Assembly (NCBI RefSeq): GCF_964340395.1
Contig: NC_135561.1
Coordinates: 18,610,240-18,674,239 of the forward strand
From: Glandiceps talaboti
Lineage: Eukaryota > Hemichordata > Enteropneusta > Spengelidae
Direction: 5' to 3'
Length of the DNA: 64,000 nt
Positions within the stretch are counted from its first letter, which is position 1. Every line of letters begins with the position of its first letter. Below, one piece after another: positions 11,416 to 24,898 of this stretch. Both the position numbers and the translations under genes were made by a program. The notes under the pieces are model-generated. The model was given only the letters and a program-made list of their open reading frames with translations. It was not told the DNA's origin and did not search any database.

Positions 11416-14400
11416 TAATAAACCCTTGTAATTATTTAAAACATACTTAAATGTATTAATCTTATTAACGCTTGCGCTAGCTTAGTTGAGAATGTACGCT
11501 GTGCGCGCGTGTGTGTAAGTGGGTGTGTTTATGTATGTATGTATGTATGTATGTATGTATGTATGTATGTATGTATGTATGTATGTACATGTATGTATGA
11601 ATGTATGTATGTATGTATGTATGTATGTATGTATGTACATGTATGTATGTATGTATGTATGTATGTATGTACATGTATGTATGTATGTATGTATGTATGT
11701 ATGTGTGTACGTACGTGTGTCAGTATTTGGTCATGGCGCTGTCTTGTCCTTTCTGTTTTATTCAGGGACTGTTTCTTTGTACATGTATAACATAAAGGTA
11801 TGAATAATACGGAAGGGTATTAGCGCCAAGTTGTAAGGAAAAAAATAAAATTTAAAATCTCGTAATTACGAGATTTCTATTCTCGTAATTACGACTTTTT
11901 TCTCGTAATTACGACTTTTCGATTCTTGTAATTACGACTTTTTTCTCGTAATTATGACTTTTCGATTCTCGTAATTACGACTTTTCGATTCGTAATCACG
12001 ACTTTTTGATTCTCGTAACTACGACTTTTCTATTCTGGTATTTACGACTTTACGATTCTCGTAATTACGACTTTTTGATTGTTGTAATTATGAAATTATG
12101 ATTTTTTATTGTTTGTTATTTGTCAATTTCTGAATTGTTCAGACACGAATCTTATGATTTTGATGTACTAAGCAGATGTACTATAGAGTGTTTGACACGG
12201 TAATCGGTTTGTATGATTTGATTGCGTTTTTCGTTTCTTTAAAAAAACCTCGAGTGCATTAAAACAGCGAAGAATATTCTTTCATTATATGTCGGCAAAA
12301 TGAATCAATAATGGATTTGAAATTGAAGAAAATAGTATTTACCATCCGATATTTGGTAAAATTCACAACTTTAGTTTAGAATTTTCTTCATTAAGGTAAA
12401 TCAGATTTATACGGTTTTGAAATTTAAAATTCAATAACGTGGCACCGTAGGTCGTTCGATCAAGTTTGAAAATGTGTGGAGACCTTTTCCACGGTTGATA
12501 AATACTTGAATATATGTATTTGGTATGGTATAATAATATTGGTTTGAGGGTCAGTTAGCCAAGTGACCGGTTTGTCGAGGTTATTGACCCTGGTATATCA
12601 GGGTGTTAGTAGGAAGGCATTGGCGAGACGTCCCCAGATAGAAACTTTATTGATCCTTCTTTTAAGACGTTTCGGACCGGCCGTAGGTCCTTCATCAGTC
12701 GTAATCCTGTCTTGTATTAGACAGTTTCCCTACATCTTCATCATTGGATATAAGTTGGAGTTGTGTCCGAATTTCAGAAGAATATCTATATGTTTAATAT
12801 TGGACTCCATTATATATTTGAACAAATTCTTTGCTGATGAAGAATTCTTGTTGTTCTGGAATACTTGTTTTGTGTTGATTATTTGGCTAAGTTCATTGAC
12901 AGATTGCTTGTTTAAACATTGCAGTGAACCTACTAACTTCTTGTTGCATCCAGTATATGTGTGTACATATGTGAACACGTTATTTCATTGCCATTTCTTT
13001 TTTTAACCTATAGGTGTTATGTAATTTCACTGGACTTATATTAGAGTGTTCAGTTCAACTTAAATGTACTTACTACCCGATGATCGGGTGTTGTTGAGAA
13101 GTTGTTGCTTATAACATGAACTTAAAATGGCAGTGTGATTTTTCCAGTTAGATATCAACTTACCGGAGAATTGCGACGTAATTACGAGATTCAAAAAGTC
13201 GTAATTACGAGAATCGAAAAGTCGTAATTACGAGAATTGAAAAGTCGCAATTACGAGAAAAAAGTCGTAATTACGAGAATCGAAAAGTCGTAATTGCGAG
13301 AATTGAAAAGTCGTAATTACGAGGAAAAAGTCGTAATTACGAGAATTGAAATCTCGTAATTACGAGATTTTAAATTTTATTTTTTTCCTTACAATTCAAC
13401 TTGGCACTAATACGCTTCCGTAGAATAACACGCTCCCCACGAATACTATTGTGTATTCTGCTATAAATTTCGGAAAGCATCTGTAATTTTTTGGGGGATT
13501 TCTTTTTGTATGGTATCAAGGTAATCATTGTAATCAATATTATCTAACAATACTAACAATGCATCTTAACCAATACACTACTAATAAAATATACCTAGTG
13601 TGCTTTGCAATGTTGAATAAAGTCTATTCACAATAAGGTAAACAATCTTACTTATTGACTTTCGTTTCTTGAGACGTCCTGCCAACGCAGATGGAGGACC
13701 AGCGCTGCTTATGGTTCGGGTCCGTGACAATGGTCTTGCCATAGCACTCTTTGATACCTGAACATAAATTACATAGAAATAAAATATATTAATTACCACC
13801 AATTTGACATATGATGTAATTACCCCAATATCACCTCTTCGTTTGTCTAATCACCACGCGCGCGTACGAGTGCCATTTTCGAAGTAAGTGGCTCAAGTCG
13901 AAAGACGAGAGTCACTATGTGGAAATGACACGAACGGGGATATGAACGAATGAAGAGGTGACATCGATAACAATCAATGTACTATACAAAGAGTATACAC
14001 GAAACATAAAGATAACGAAGAGGTAAGATATGTGTGTAAAACTATTAGATATTAATCTTATGTTTTCAGGTGATGACGTTTACATGTATAGTCCATCTGC
14101 TTACCGAGCATGACAAACTTTTTTAGGATTTGTGGTAACGATTCTTATAGTTCAAAATATAAAACAAAATGGTTTACAACAACCACAAATTAGTTAGATT
14201 ACTGGATTATACACGGCAATTAATATTAATATCGTGCATGAATACGGGGGGGGGGGGGGGCTCAGGCATATGGAACAGAGAGATGACGTATATAATTGTT
14301 TAGACTGTTTGTTTAGCTTGGTCATTGTACCTTACCTCGGCTTGGAAAGCCAACGTAGCGATGTGATCTTTTCCATTGTCGTTGATTTTGTAGAACCGAG

Positions 14401-17400
14401 CCTTTCCTCTCTGTTTTTTACTGTGAGCGACCACTTCCATTCTTTCAATGAAAACTGTCCAGTGATTGTCTCCTTTGTAGTTGATTCTCTTTTCTGTGTA
14501 TCCATCTAGTGAATACTCGTCATCTACTTCAATAGATACTTTTTCACCGCTTGAAATCATTACTTTTTCACTTTTTTCATCATAGGTCGACTCGTAACGC
14601 TCTTTCCATTTCTCGATCGTTTCATCTACTTTGTCACGGGGACAAACATCTATCAGAAACGCACCTTTATCTCTTTTATTACGAAGCAGTATTATGTGAT
14701 ATCCGTGACGGGAATTTTCGGCGAATTTTCGGTATGTCTGTGGAGTAGATTCTTTCTTTGAACTTGTCTTCCTTGCTATGACACCATAACTGATAAGATA
14801 AATATAATATAAACTCACCATTTAAGGAGCTTTGTTACTTTAAGTCAGTTAGTCAATCAGGCTGTGTGTGTGTGTACGTACGTACGTACGTATGTATGTA
14901 TGTATGTATGTATGTATGTATGTATGTATGTATGTATGTATGTATGTATGTATGTATGATTATAATAGTGTGCACATGTTCGTGTGAGGGAGAGAAACCT
15001 AATATGTTTTTATGCAAGTACTAATGGAATCCAGGTGAACGCTAAGAAATAATGTATCTATCCGCCTATCTATTCTATTATCTGTCTACGAGGGAGTCTT
15101 GGTACTTTTTGATGACTCAATATGGGAGGATATTCGTGTGATTGGTTGGTAAGTTAATATCAATCTAGCAGACAGTCTGTACAATTTCGTCTTTCTTTGT
15201 TTCTTCTCGTCGCAGCCGTTGATTGCATTGAACAATTATGAGGCTGGAACATTTCAATTCCAATAGGATTTACCGTTCTCTATCCAACCATTGTTTATTA
15301 AATGGAAAAACGAAAATGCTAGTGTATGCATAGGAAAGAAAGCGTCCATTCTGGAGAGAGTGGTAAACAAAACAAAAACAAAAGTATGTCAACTAACCCA
15401 CTGAAGCTCGTAACATTGAAAGTAACATATCCATCCTTGACATGCATATTGTGACGAAGTGTATCAGTGATATCCTTCCAATCTTCATTGTCATTTGCAT
15501 CTTTCAAGATCCTCACTTCCAGTTTTGCTTCTCCCTTCTTGCCTTCATTTTCCAATAATGGAGGTAATTTGAGACTAATAGAGACTGGCTTCAACAGATT
15601 AGTGATCTGGGCTTCTTTTCTGTTCACGTAAATGAAGGAGCCATATAATATACTGTTATCGTCCCCGTCGTCTGGTGGCGTGAATGTCGGACCACGCACC
15701 TGAAACAGTCCATAAGATTTGCATATTGTAATCTTCAATGACACATTGTGAAATACTTGTAGTGATATGCACACTTTAGAGGGTTACCATTATACTGGTT
15801 TCTATGGTAACAATACCTATGGATACTTCGACCATTATTAAATGACAATCACGGGTTGTCAAGAAAATAATTTCTGATCAAAGCAATGAATACAATTATG
15901 CCTAGTAACCATTTCCACGTCATTGACAACAGCAAATGACGATGGATTTCGTAAAGTCAATAATGATATGATTAAAACGAATGCAAATATACCTAGCCAC
16001 CAAAGTAAGGATATGCTCCTATATAATGTACTGCTTAAAGCTTTGAAAAGTGATTTCCAAAAACTCATATTGATTATTGATAATTTTCTAGACGACTGGA
16101 TCGTGAACATATTCTGGTTCAAAACCCTTACAACTCACCGTGTTTATTCAATTGTCGTCGGAATTACTTCGAGAATGTTCGCGTATCCAAAATATAATAT
16201 GCAACTATAATCTACATAACCTCACCCAAACTTTACTAGTAGTGTTTACCATCATATGATCTACCATTGTTATGATATTGCATTCTTATGATCATTATAA
16301 TTATGATGTATTATGCAAATAATAAATAATAAGATATAAATAATAAACATCCAACATTAATTATAAATAAAATGATAATAAGTGATAAAAACTCCAGAGT
16401 CAGCGTTAATTAATACACAAGAACAACGTCTCCTCAAAATGGAAGGCATTAGAAACAACGTGCACCGCAAGAACTGTAACAACTTTTACCAGACTCATTC
16501 AATGTAAACGGTACTTCAAAAAGCTTTACAGGATACCATCGCTAAGTTGTAATACTACCCTAGCTTGTATTCTTAAGATATAGCTTGAGTGATTAATGAT
16601 GCAAAGGAATATTAACATTAAATATCACATCATTCTTTTAACTCAGACACATGCCAGATACAAACAAAATTATACAAAATCGACAGTTTACATTCTTAAG
16701 GACAATCTCATTACTATACATCATTATTTTATGTAAATTGCTCATTTATGCTATTGATGGGATATTGAGGTATTATGTCCACAGACAGACATACAGAAAC
16801 AAACAAACAAACACACACACAGACAAAGAGAAAGATAGACAAATATATGTACAGACACAGACAGATAAGACTATGACGTTACCTTTCTTTACGGAAGGTA
16901 AAAATGCATACATTCGTAAGACATTGATTGGGTGATGAATTAGTGGATTGCTGGTTCAATAGATGATGATGGAATTATTTAATTAATGTCACGCACTGTT
17001 GTTTAGGGCAATTCATACCTCAACTTTTACAGGAATTGGTTCCTTGCGTGTACCTGGTGCTATCGTAACAGTTGCATGTCTGTTCTCGCCAAAATGATAC
17101 TCCTTTCCTTCAGCACCAATTACGACTTCACTGCTGTATGGTTTAGAAATGGCTGCAAAATATCCCACTTCTGATGACATAAGTTTCAGCTCTCCCTTTT
17201 TCTGGAAAATTAAGAATATCATATAAATATTTGTAAATTTAAAATTTGTTCTTACGCTAAGGAGGGATTGAAATGTTATATTGAAATATTCAAGTTACAT
17301 CAAAAGTAAATTTAAAACAGAAGTCTTACTCTGCTACATCAAACATTACACTTAACGAACCTGGGTACTAGGTAATTCTTTCCAATTAGTGCCGTCAGTA

Positions 17401-20400
17401 CTACCAATAAAAGTAAAGTCTTTGGAGTTATCATCTGATTTCAGTGGAAGGCTGATTTCAACCGGTTTATCGAATGCATATGAATGTGGAGAGAGTTCTA
17501 TGACATCGGATTCTGAATACCGGAAATCACCAAGCTTTGGTTTACATTCAGGCTTCTTCATAACACTTGAGTGCAGTGTTACAGGATCTCTTGCAGCCCC
17601 CTCTTCAATTTTGATGCTAAAGTCCGCCGGAAGGTGATGCACTGGTACCACCTGCGAGATTTGAATATAGTGCATAGTCATGTTTACTAAAAGCGAAATA
17701 TAAATATTTGTAAGTGCGAAGATTTCACAATTAGATTTCCAACAAATTTCTTGACTCGATTAAAAAACCTCAAACTTCACAAATCTAAAAAAACTGTTGG
17801 TCCTTTCATGTAACTCACGTAAATCTAAAGAACAGACAATTCATTGTCTTTCAAAGTAACTACATGTATTAGTATATGTATTCATTTACTAGCGTTATAT
17901 CCCAAATGCTATCTAGACTGCACCATTCGCAAAATCGCGGATCGCTGAGATATATATTTCGTCCAGTGTAGGAATCTTTTTCTTTCTAGTTTTCACAACA
18001 GAATTTTCATGGACATAGCGTGCAATATGTTGCTGAGTGTTTGACGGTCATAGACTGGCCCTTCTCACTAAATTGTGTACGCGGTTGCTATGAAGCTTAG
18101 GTGGTCAAAGGTGAGATCTCATGTGATCGACCTGGTGGTGTATTAATGTGATATGATTACCTCTTCACCCCCACCGACAGTCATTTTGACCTTTTCGTCA
18201 CCACCTGTAAAATAATGAATACAAAAGCATGGCAATTTGTCAAATTAAAAATGGTGTCCACAGGAGAGCAGGTAACGTCTGATGTTGATATTATATTGTG
18301 TATGCGGCAGTACTTTTAGACTTCAAATGAGTAACAACACGTAGATTTACATTTAGTGTCGCAATGACGTAACATATCCCGCACATGAAATAATTTCTCC
18401 ATGTCGTATAGAAAAAATTGTCTAGGAGTAACAGGTACACTGTATTAATAAGCAATAAACCAACCTAGAGAACGACTAGAAACCTACAAAAAACTATTAT
18501 TAAGAGGTCAGTTGTTATTTTTTGAGAAATACTGTGTTGCGGTTAGGACTGTCTTTGACCTTGCCTTGCCATGGCGATACTTTCATGGTGGAGCAAACTC
18601 AAAGGAGTTGCGTAGGTTGTTGTGTAATTTCTATACAGGAATAAGATACACTGAACTCTATAGAAAGAAGTCACCAATTTCGATTGGATACGGACTTCAA
18701 AATGTACACATTATGTGTCATATGTCAGCTTACTCGGCCCGTTGATCCCGCGAAAGCGAACTAATTGCCTTGGACTAATACATTGGTTTTCGGGTGGTGA
18801 TCATCATGTACACGTGTACAATATGCTATGATTTGTCGACTGTTAGGATTCATAATTATTACTACAGTCTTCCAGGAGGAAACAGGAAGCATCATAATTG
18901 CAATATTATGTGAAAGCTGCACCAGTCTTAACTGGAAAGTGTTTTAAATCAGACGACGCACATCATATTTACTGAAGATTGTTACAATACCAATGATTTA
19001 GACACTATGATATGTCAAATAGAGGTAGACGTTACCATAGGTTGTACAGTCACAGATTAAAATCCTGACCAAATTGGGGCGCTGATTTTAGGATGCAGAA
19101 CCAAAACTAAATTTGAAAGGATGTATTGCATCACAGCTATACAAATATGTTTGTAAACACGTGATTCAATACTATGCAGAGTGTACGATATTACTGTCGA
19201 GTGATTATAACTAACAAATCAGCTTGCCAAAAAAAAGAAAAAAAGCTCATTCAAATTTCAACGTCTGTGCTCACTAAATTCCACATTGTTGTGTGCCCCC
19301 ACGGTTATAATTACCTTTTGACGTTACATGTTCCTTTTGGTACTGTTTGATTGCGTCAACACCATAGTCAATCACTTCAGAAAGTGGTTTGTTGAAGTTA
19401 AAACCACTAATATCCAACGACTTTAGTTTGGAAAGCTTCAGAGGGAACGTGGTGGGTAATCTGTTGATTTCATTGTGTGAAATATCCAGGTTCTCAAGGT
19501 CTTTGAAGTGTTGAATTATTTCCAAGCATTCACTCCCCAGGTTGTTGTTTTTAAGATCGAGTTTCAACACCTTAGCTGTACCTGCAAGTATACAATGGTA
19601 TTCTGTTAAATGCATGAAATGTAATCACAGCCTTCCCAATATAAAACAGGATACAAACAGTGTAGATCTCCTCCATTTTTCGGAATAGGGTAAACATTAG
19701 AAAAGAAGGCTCAGATAATACAATCCATAAAATTTACTAAAGTAAGCATGTAGTTTCCTACGCGTACGTGCAGACATGGGTGCCTTTGCACAAAATCGAA
19801 AGATAATCGAAACTTATGCCAAGGCCTTCGACTTCAAGGCCAAATACCAAAATGAAGCCATTTCTTGCACGCTATGCTATTTCTGTGTACACTGTGATAT
19901 TTGGTAGAAAGATATGTTTTACGACAAATATAACTGCCATTCAGTCACTGTCCATGAAGGTCAAAGTCGAAGGTCGAAGTCAAATATAATGACACTAGCT
20001 GAAAGATAGCATCCTATGATAAAAGAGTAGACACTGGAATGGTCAGGATTAATATAGATTTTGAATTTTGAAGGATGTCGATAACGACTTTTGTTTTTAA
20101 ACCAATCACTATGTAATGATAATCTGAGGATAATTCAACTATATAATGAAAATAGTCAATACCTTTACTAGGCTTCACGAGCTTTGTCAGGCTATTTTCG
20201 CTGATATTAAGATCTTTCAGTTGCTCTATCATCCACAACTTAGGAGGTATTTCCTGTAGTTCATTGTCTGATAGGTTCAATATTTCAAGTTTGCGTAGTT
20301 TATCTACACCATCTGCTATTCTGCTCAGGCTATTCAAACTCAGGTCAAGTTCTTTTAATTGGTTCAGTGTCAACAATGCTGAGGGTATCTCTTGGAGCTC

Positions 20401-23017
20401 GTTGTTTGATATATCCAGTATCTGCAGCTTGGTAAGTTGACCAATTTTGGGTGATATAGCATTCAACTTATTGTGTCCCACGTTCAGCAATGTCAACTTT
20501 TTCAGTGACGTCCACAATTTCGATGGTATGTCGTCCAGCTGGTTTCTTCCTAAATTCAGCTTGTTGAGCTCTGTAAGGTGGCCTATATTTCGTGATATAG
20601 AACTCAATTGATTTACACTCAGATCAAGTTCAGTCAACTGTCCCAAAGCGAACAAGTCTGACGGCACTTTTTGAAGTGCGTTATCTGCCAAATACAGTTT
20701 CTGGAGTTTAGTAAGTTTGCCTATGGCCTTAGGTAATTCACTCAGCACATTGTGGGACGCATCCAGTACGGTAAGCTTTGAGAATTCAGCAACATCTGGC
20801 GAGAGCTCACTCAACTGATTTTCTCCCACAGCAAAAACTCTCATCTGTCGCAGTTTCCATAATTCGGATGGTAACTCTACAATTTGGTTTTTAGACACGT
20901 CCAATGTCTCAAGTCTAGTAAGTTGGCCGATACCTCGTGGTATCGCACTGAGGTGAATACCACTCATCTTCAATTCAACCATCTTCTGTAAACCCCACAT
21001 CGTTGACGGTAACTCGTTTAGATCGTTTTCTGATAAGTTCAGTTTCTTCAGTTCAGAAAGCTTATCAATATCTGACGGTATTGAACTGAATTCGTTATTA
21101 CACAAATCTAGTTCTGTTAACTGATCAAGTTCCCATACTGTTGATGGTAAGTCTTGCAATCGGTTTCCGGACAACTTCAGACTTTTTAGTTTAATCAGTT
21201 GACCGATTTCAAATGGCAATATAGATAGTTGATTGTTCATTAAATTGAGTTCAGTCAACTTCGGCAATGTGCATAGATTTATTGGTATGTTTTGTAGTTT
21301 ATTTCCTGATAAATTAAGACTTTCCAGTTTGGTAAACGTTCCTGAAACCAAGATCATTTCATAATATTATATTTATATAACCTGTTGGATTTCTTAGGAA
21401 GCCTTCAGGAATTGCAGGAATGGGGATGGGGTGGGTGGGACACATTTTAAAAATTGGTTGTCGTGGACTGCCATATTTTAAGAAATAGTATTTTGGAGAG
21501 TGTCACTTTTTACTTTGGCTTACTGTATTGTCTACATTTACATTATTTTGTAATTTTTGGGATCCCACAGCTACCACTGGTTCCATGTCGCACTGCTGCC
21601 ATAATTGTTATAGTCATTATGGTTATGGTAAGAGTTAAGTACAGAAATCTCAGACCATATCAATCAAATTGCTGCTGACAACAATGCAGTGAATCATTTG
21701 TCAGTTGTGCTATGAGGAGGGCAGTGGGTCTCACAGGAGTAAAACGGGCACAGGTAGGTAAGATATTGAGATAATACTGTGGTGTGGTGATGTTGACCTC
21801 AGTGCTCACAATGTCGATATCACTGATGAAATGAATACTTCTTCATTTGCACATACGTAGAAACATCCCAACCTAATTTCTGCCCAATCTTCCTAATGGG
21901 TTTGGAATTAAAGATTTAAATATCACTGAATGGATCATCATGACATGAACAAATCGTCAAATCATCCCTAAGAACATCCCCATCGAATTTCAGGCCATGC
22001 TGCTAAATTTATTTTCAGTTTAATTTTGTAAAAACCCGACCAAAATCACGCACCTAGGTACACGGTGTGATATTTAGAACAATTCCCAACTTGGCATCCA
22101 AAATAATATCCCCATCAAGTACCAGTGCCATCGGTTTTTAAGTGGTCCACATACACAGAGACAGACAGAGAGACACTTCACCATGCCTCTAGCGCTACTG
22201 AACAATTCTTCAGTTGCGCTAAAACAAACGACAGTATACAAAGGAAATAAGTAAAGAAAGGAAACCTATAAGTATTCAGATGTCAGATTTGTTTAAAAAT
22301 AGGTTCAATCATGTTTTGTTTTTTAACTCCACACTTAGTGACAGCTGAGCGGAGCTTAGTCAACTGACCAGAAATTTATTGTGTACGTGTAGGTGTCATT
22401 TGATGAGCAGATATAAGTTTGTTCAAGACAAGTTGATTGGGTCATTGCTATGCAAATTAAGGTAAAAAAAGTAGAATTTTTGGTAAAAATGCTTTAAATC
22501 TTCTTCTCCAAAAATACTGGCCCAATTGAATTGAAATTTCTTGTGTACATGTTGTGGGATGAGCAGATATATGTTTGTTCAAGACAAGTTGATTGGGTTA
22601 TTGATATGCAAAATTAGGGATAAAAATAGAATTTTGTAAAATGGTGACTATAATATAAAAACAGACAATATTTTACCAATTTTCTGTGTGAAATGTTCAC
22701 TATATAGTGGGTGTAAGTCACCATATGAAACCAATAGCCATTTCATTACTTAGCTAAAATAAAACTGCATAGTAGAAGAGCTGAACAACAGAACCACTTC
22801 TACATATGATACAAAAACAAAACGGAAACAACAACAACAACAACAACAATAACAACAACAACAACAACAATTGCGATTCAACGTACTGATGCCTCGCTTC
22901 TTCCTCCCTTTTGTATTGTTATCCGTTGTGTAATGTTCTTTTTCTGTTGTGTAAACTTTTGTAAATGCATATAATAAAAACAAAATAAATAAATAAAAAA
23001 AAACACCAAAAAACCCC

Positions 23018-23051
<34 letters not shown>

Positions 23052-24861
23052 ACAAAATAATAGTGGGGCTATTCTGAACAATAGGTCGCTTGCATATTTT
23101 TGCTGTTGAATGTATGTTATTCAGAATAAGTACATATCTTATATTTCTTCAACTGTATGATTAACATATGTATTTGAACTTGTTAAGGGAATGTCAAACT
23201 TTTAAAACTACTACTTACTAATCTCTGATGATATTCTTGTCAGATTTGTATTCGACAAATCTATTTTCGTAGTTTCACAATGAAACGTTTTCAGGACACC
23301 TGGAACATCTGTAAATAAACGATAAGAAGATTTCTGAACACTTGTCTGTTTGAAATGATTAAATAAATAATTCCTATTCCATAAAATAATTAGTGAAATT
23401 AATATTTTTGCCTTCTTTCTGAATGGCTTACTGTTGTAATCGAGGGTAATATGTAGAGTCCTCTAGGGATGGACATTTTCAAAGCCACAAAACAATAGAC
23501 CACCAAAGAGAACTCACTTGGAGTGTAAACAATGCTTCCCCTTCATTGTCTATGCTTGAAGGTTGGTGTGCACATCTCCATTGTTAGAAAATGCAATGTT
23601 TCATAAAGAACACAATATGATCACGCCTCAAATATGCAAATTAGCTAAATAATCTGGAATTAGTGTGTAGATTGTTCTGTGACAGTCGTGAAATACATTG
23701 CGGATGGTTATACACCAAGTAAACACACACACATATAAACAAGCAAAGTGCTCTTATGTGTCTGTACTATGGAAGTTCTTGAGAAATGTTTTACAATGAA
23801 GGAAACAAGCACTTAAGACTCATGAATATTCATTTTTCAACAATGAATATATTATGAATATGAATATATTATTTATGTTGACACCCACAGCAAAGACACC
23901 CTATAAAGACAACAGATCTGCTTGATATTTATCTGAAATCGCAAATAATTGTAGGTGATGTAAAATCATGAAATGACTTTCCTGATTCCCTAGTTTATGA
24001 AAATGACTTCATTTCATGGAGTGGCGTTACCCTTTAACATACTGTCATGCGAAACAAATACTTAAAAAAATCTTGTGACAGCTGATGGAAAATTTCTAAT
24101 TTGAATGCTTACCATCCTCGTCTTCATCCTCATACCATTTTATTCTAAGCTTAGTCAATTGTTCTATTATCGTCTTCATATTTTCATCAAATAAATTTTC
24201 ATCAGATACGTTAACCCAGAACTTAGTTCCAATAAGCTCCTCAAGCCAACTATCTGAAATAATTTGAATGAAAGTATATAGGGAAATATAACAATGGTAT
24301 TATTAGTCAAACAGAATTATTATCATCTTGGCTCCTATTGTTGGTAAAGATTCAATGAATATTAATCACCTTTGCATAATAAATGATTTTGTTTGTAATT
24401 AGGCTGTCTCTAATGCAAGCTTGGGATGTCACATGATTTGGCACTGGCAAAGCGGTATATGTTATGTACCTTTATTGATTCATTTTCATAATTCAAGATT
24501 TTGCAGATGTCCGAGTGATTTGGATGAAAGGTACATAGTCGCTTCAAATACTAGATTCGAATAAGGTATCAATCAGTCAGTCAGTTAGCCAGCTAGCCAG
24601 CCAGCCAACCGACCAACTAGCCACTCACTCACTCGCTCGCTCGCTCGCTCGCTCGCTCACTCACTCACTCACTCACTCACTCACTCACTCACTCACTCAC
24701 TCACTCACTCACTCACTCACTCACTCACTCACTCACTCACTCACTCACTCACTCACTCACTCAATCAATCAATCAATCAATCAACCAACCAACCAACCAA
24801 CCAACCAACCAACCAACCAACCAACCAACCAACCAACCAACCAACCAACCAATCAACCAAC

Positions 24862-24898
<37 letters not shown>

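Larger units (their letters stand above)
10960..13651 (-). other. Intron 12 with microsatellites and a foldback element
   Basis: 2.7-kb last intron. From low to high coordinate it holds two (AT)n tracts, a (TATG)n tract and the foldback element at 11808-13422. No additional exon seen. Confidence 0.8.

Noticed and set aside
11477-11803. Open frames of Tyr/Val/Cys/Met or His/Ile/Tyr/Thr repeats
   Set aside because: Translation of the (TATG)n microsatellite.
12563-13006. 147-codon open frame inside the foldback element
   Set aside because: No transposase motif; the ACGTTTCGGACCGGCC segment recalls common repeat-derived sequence rather than a gene.
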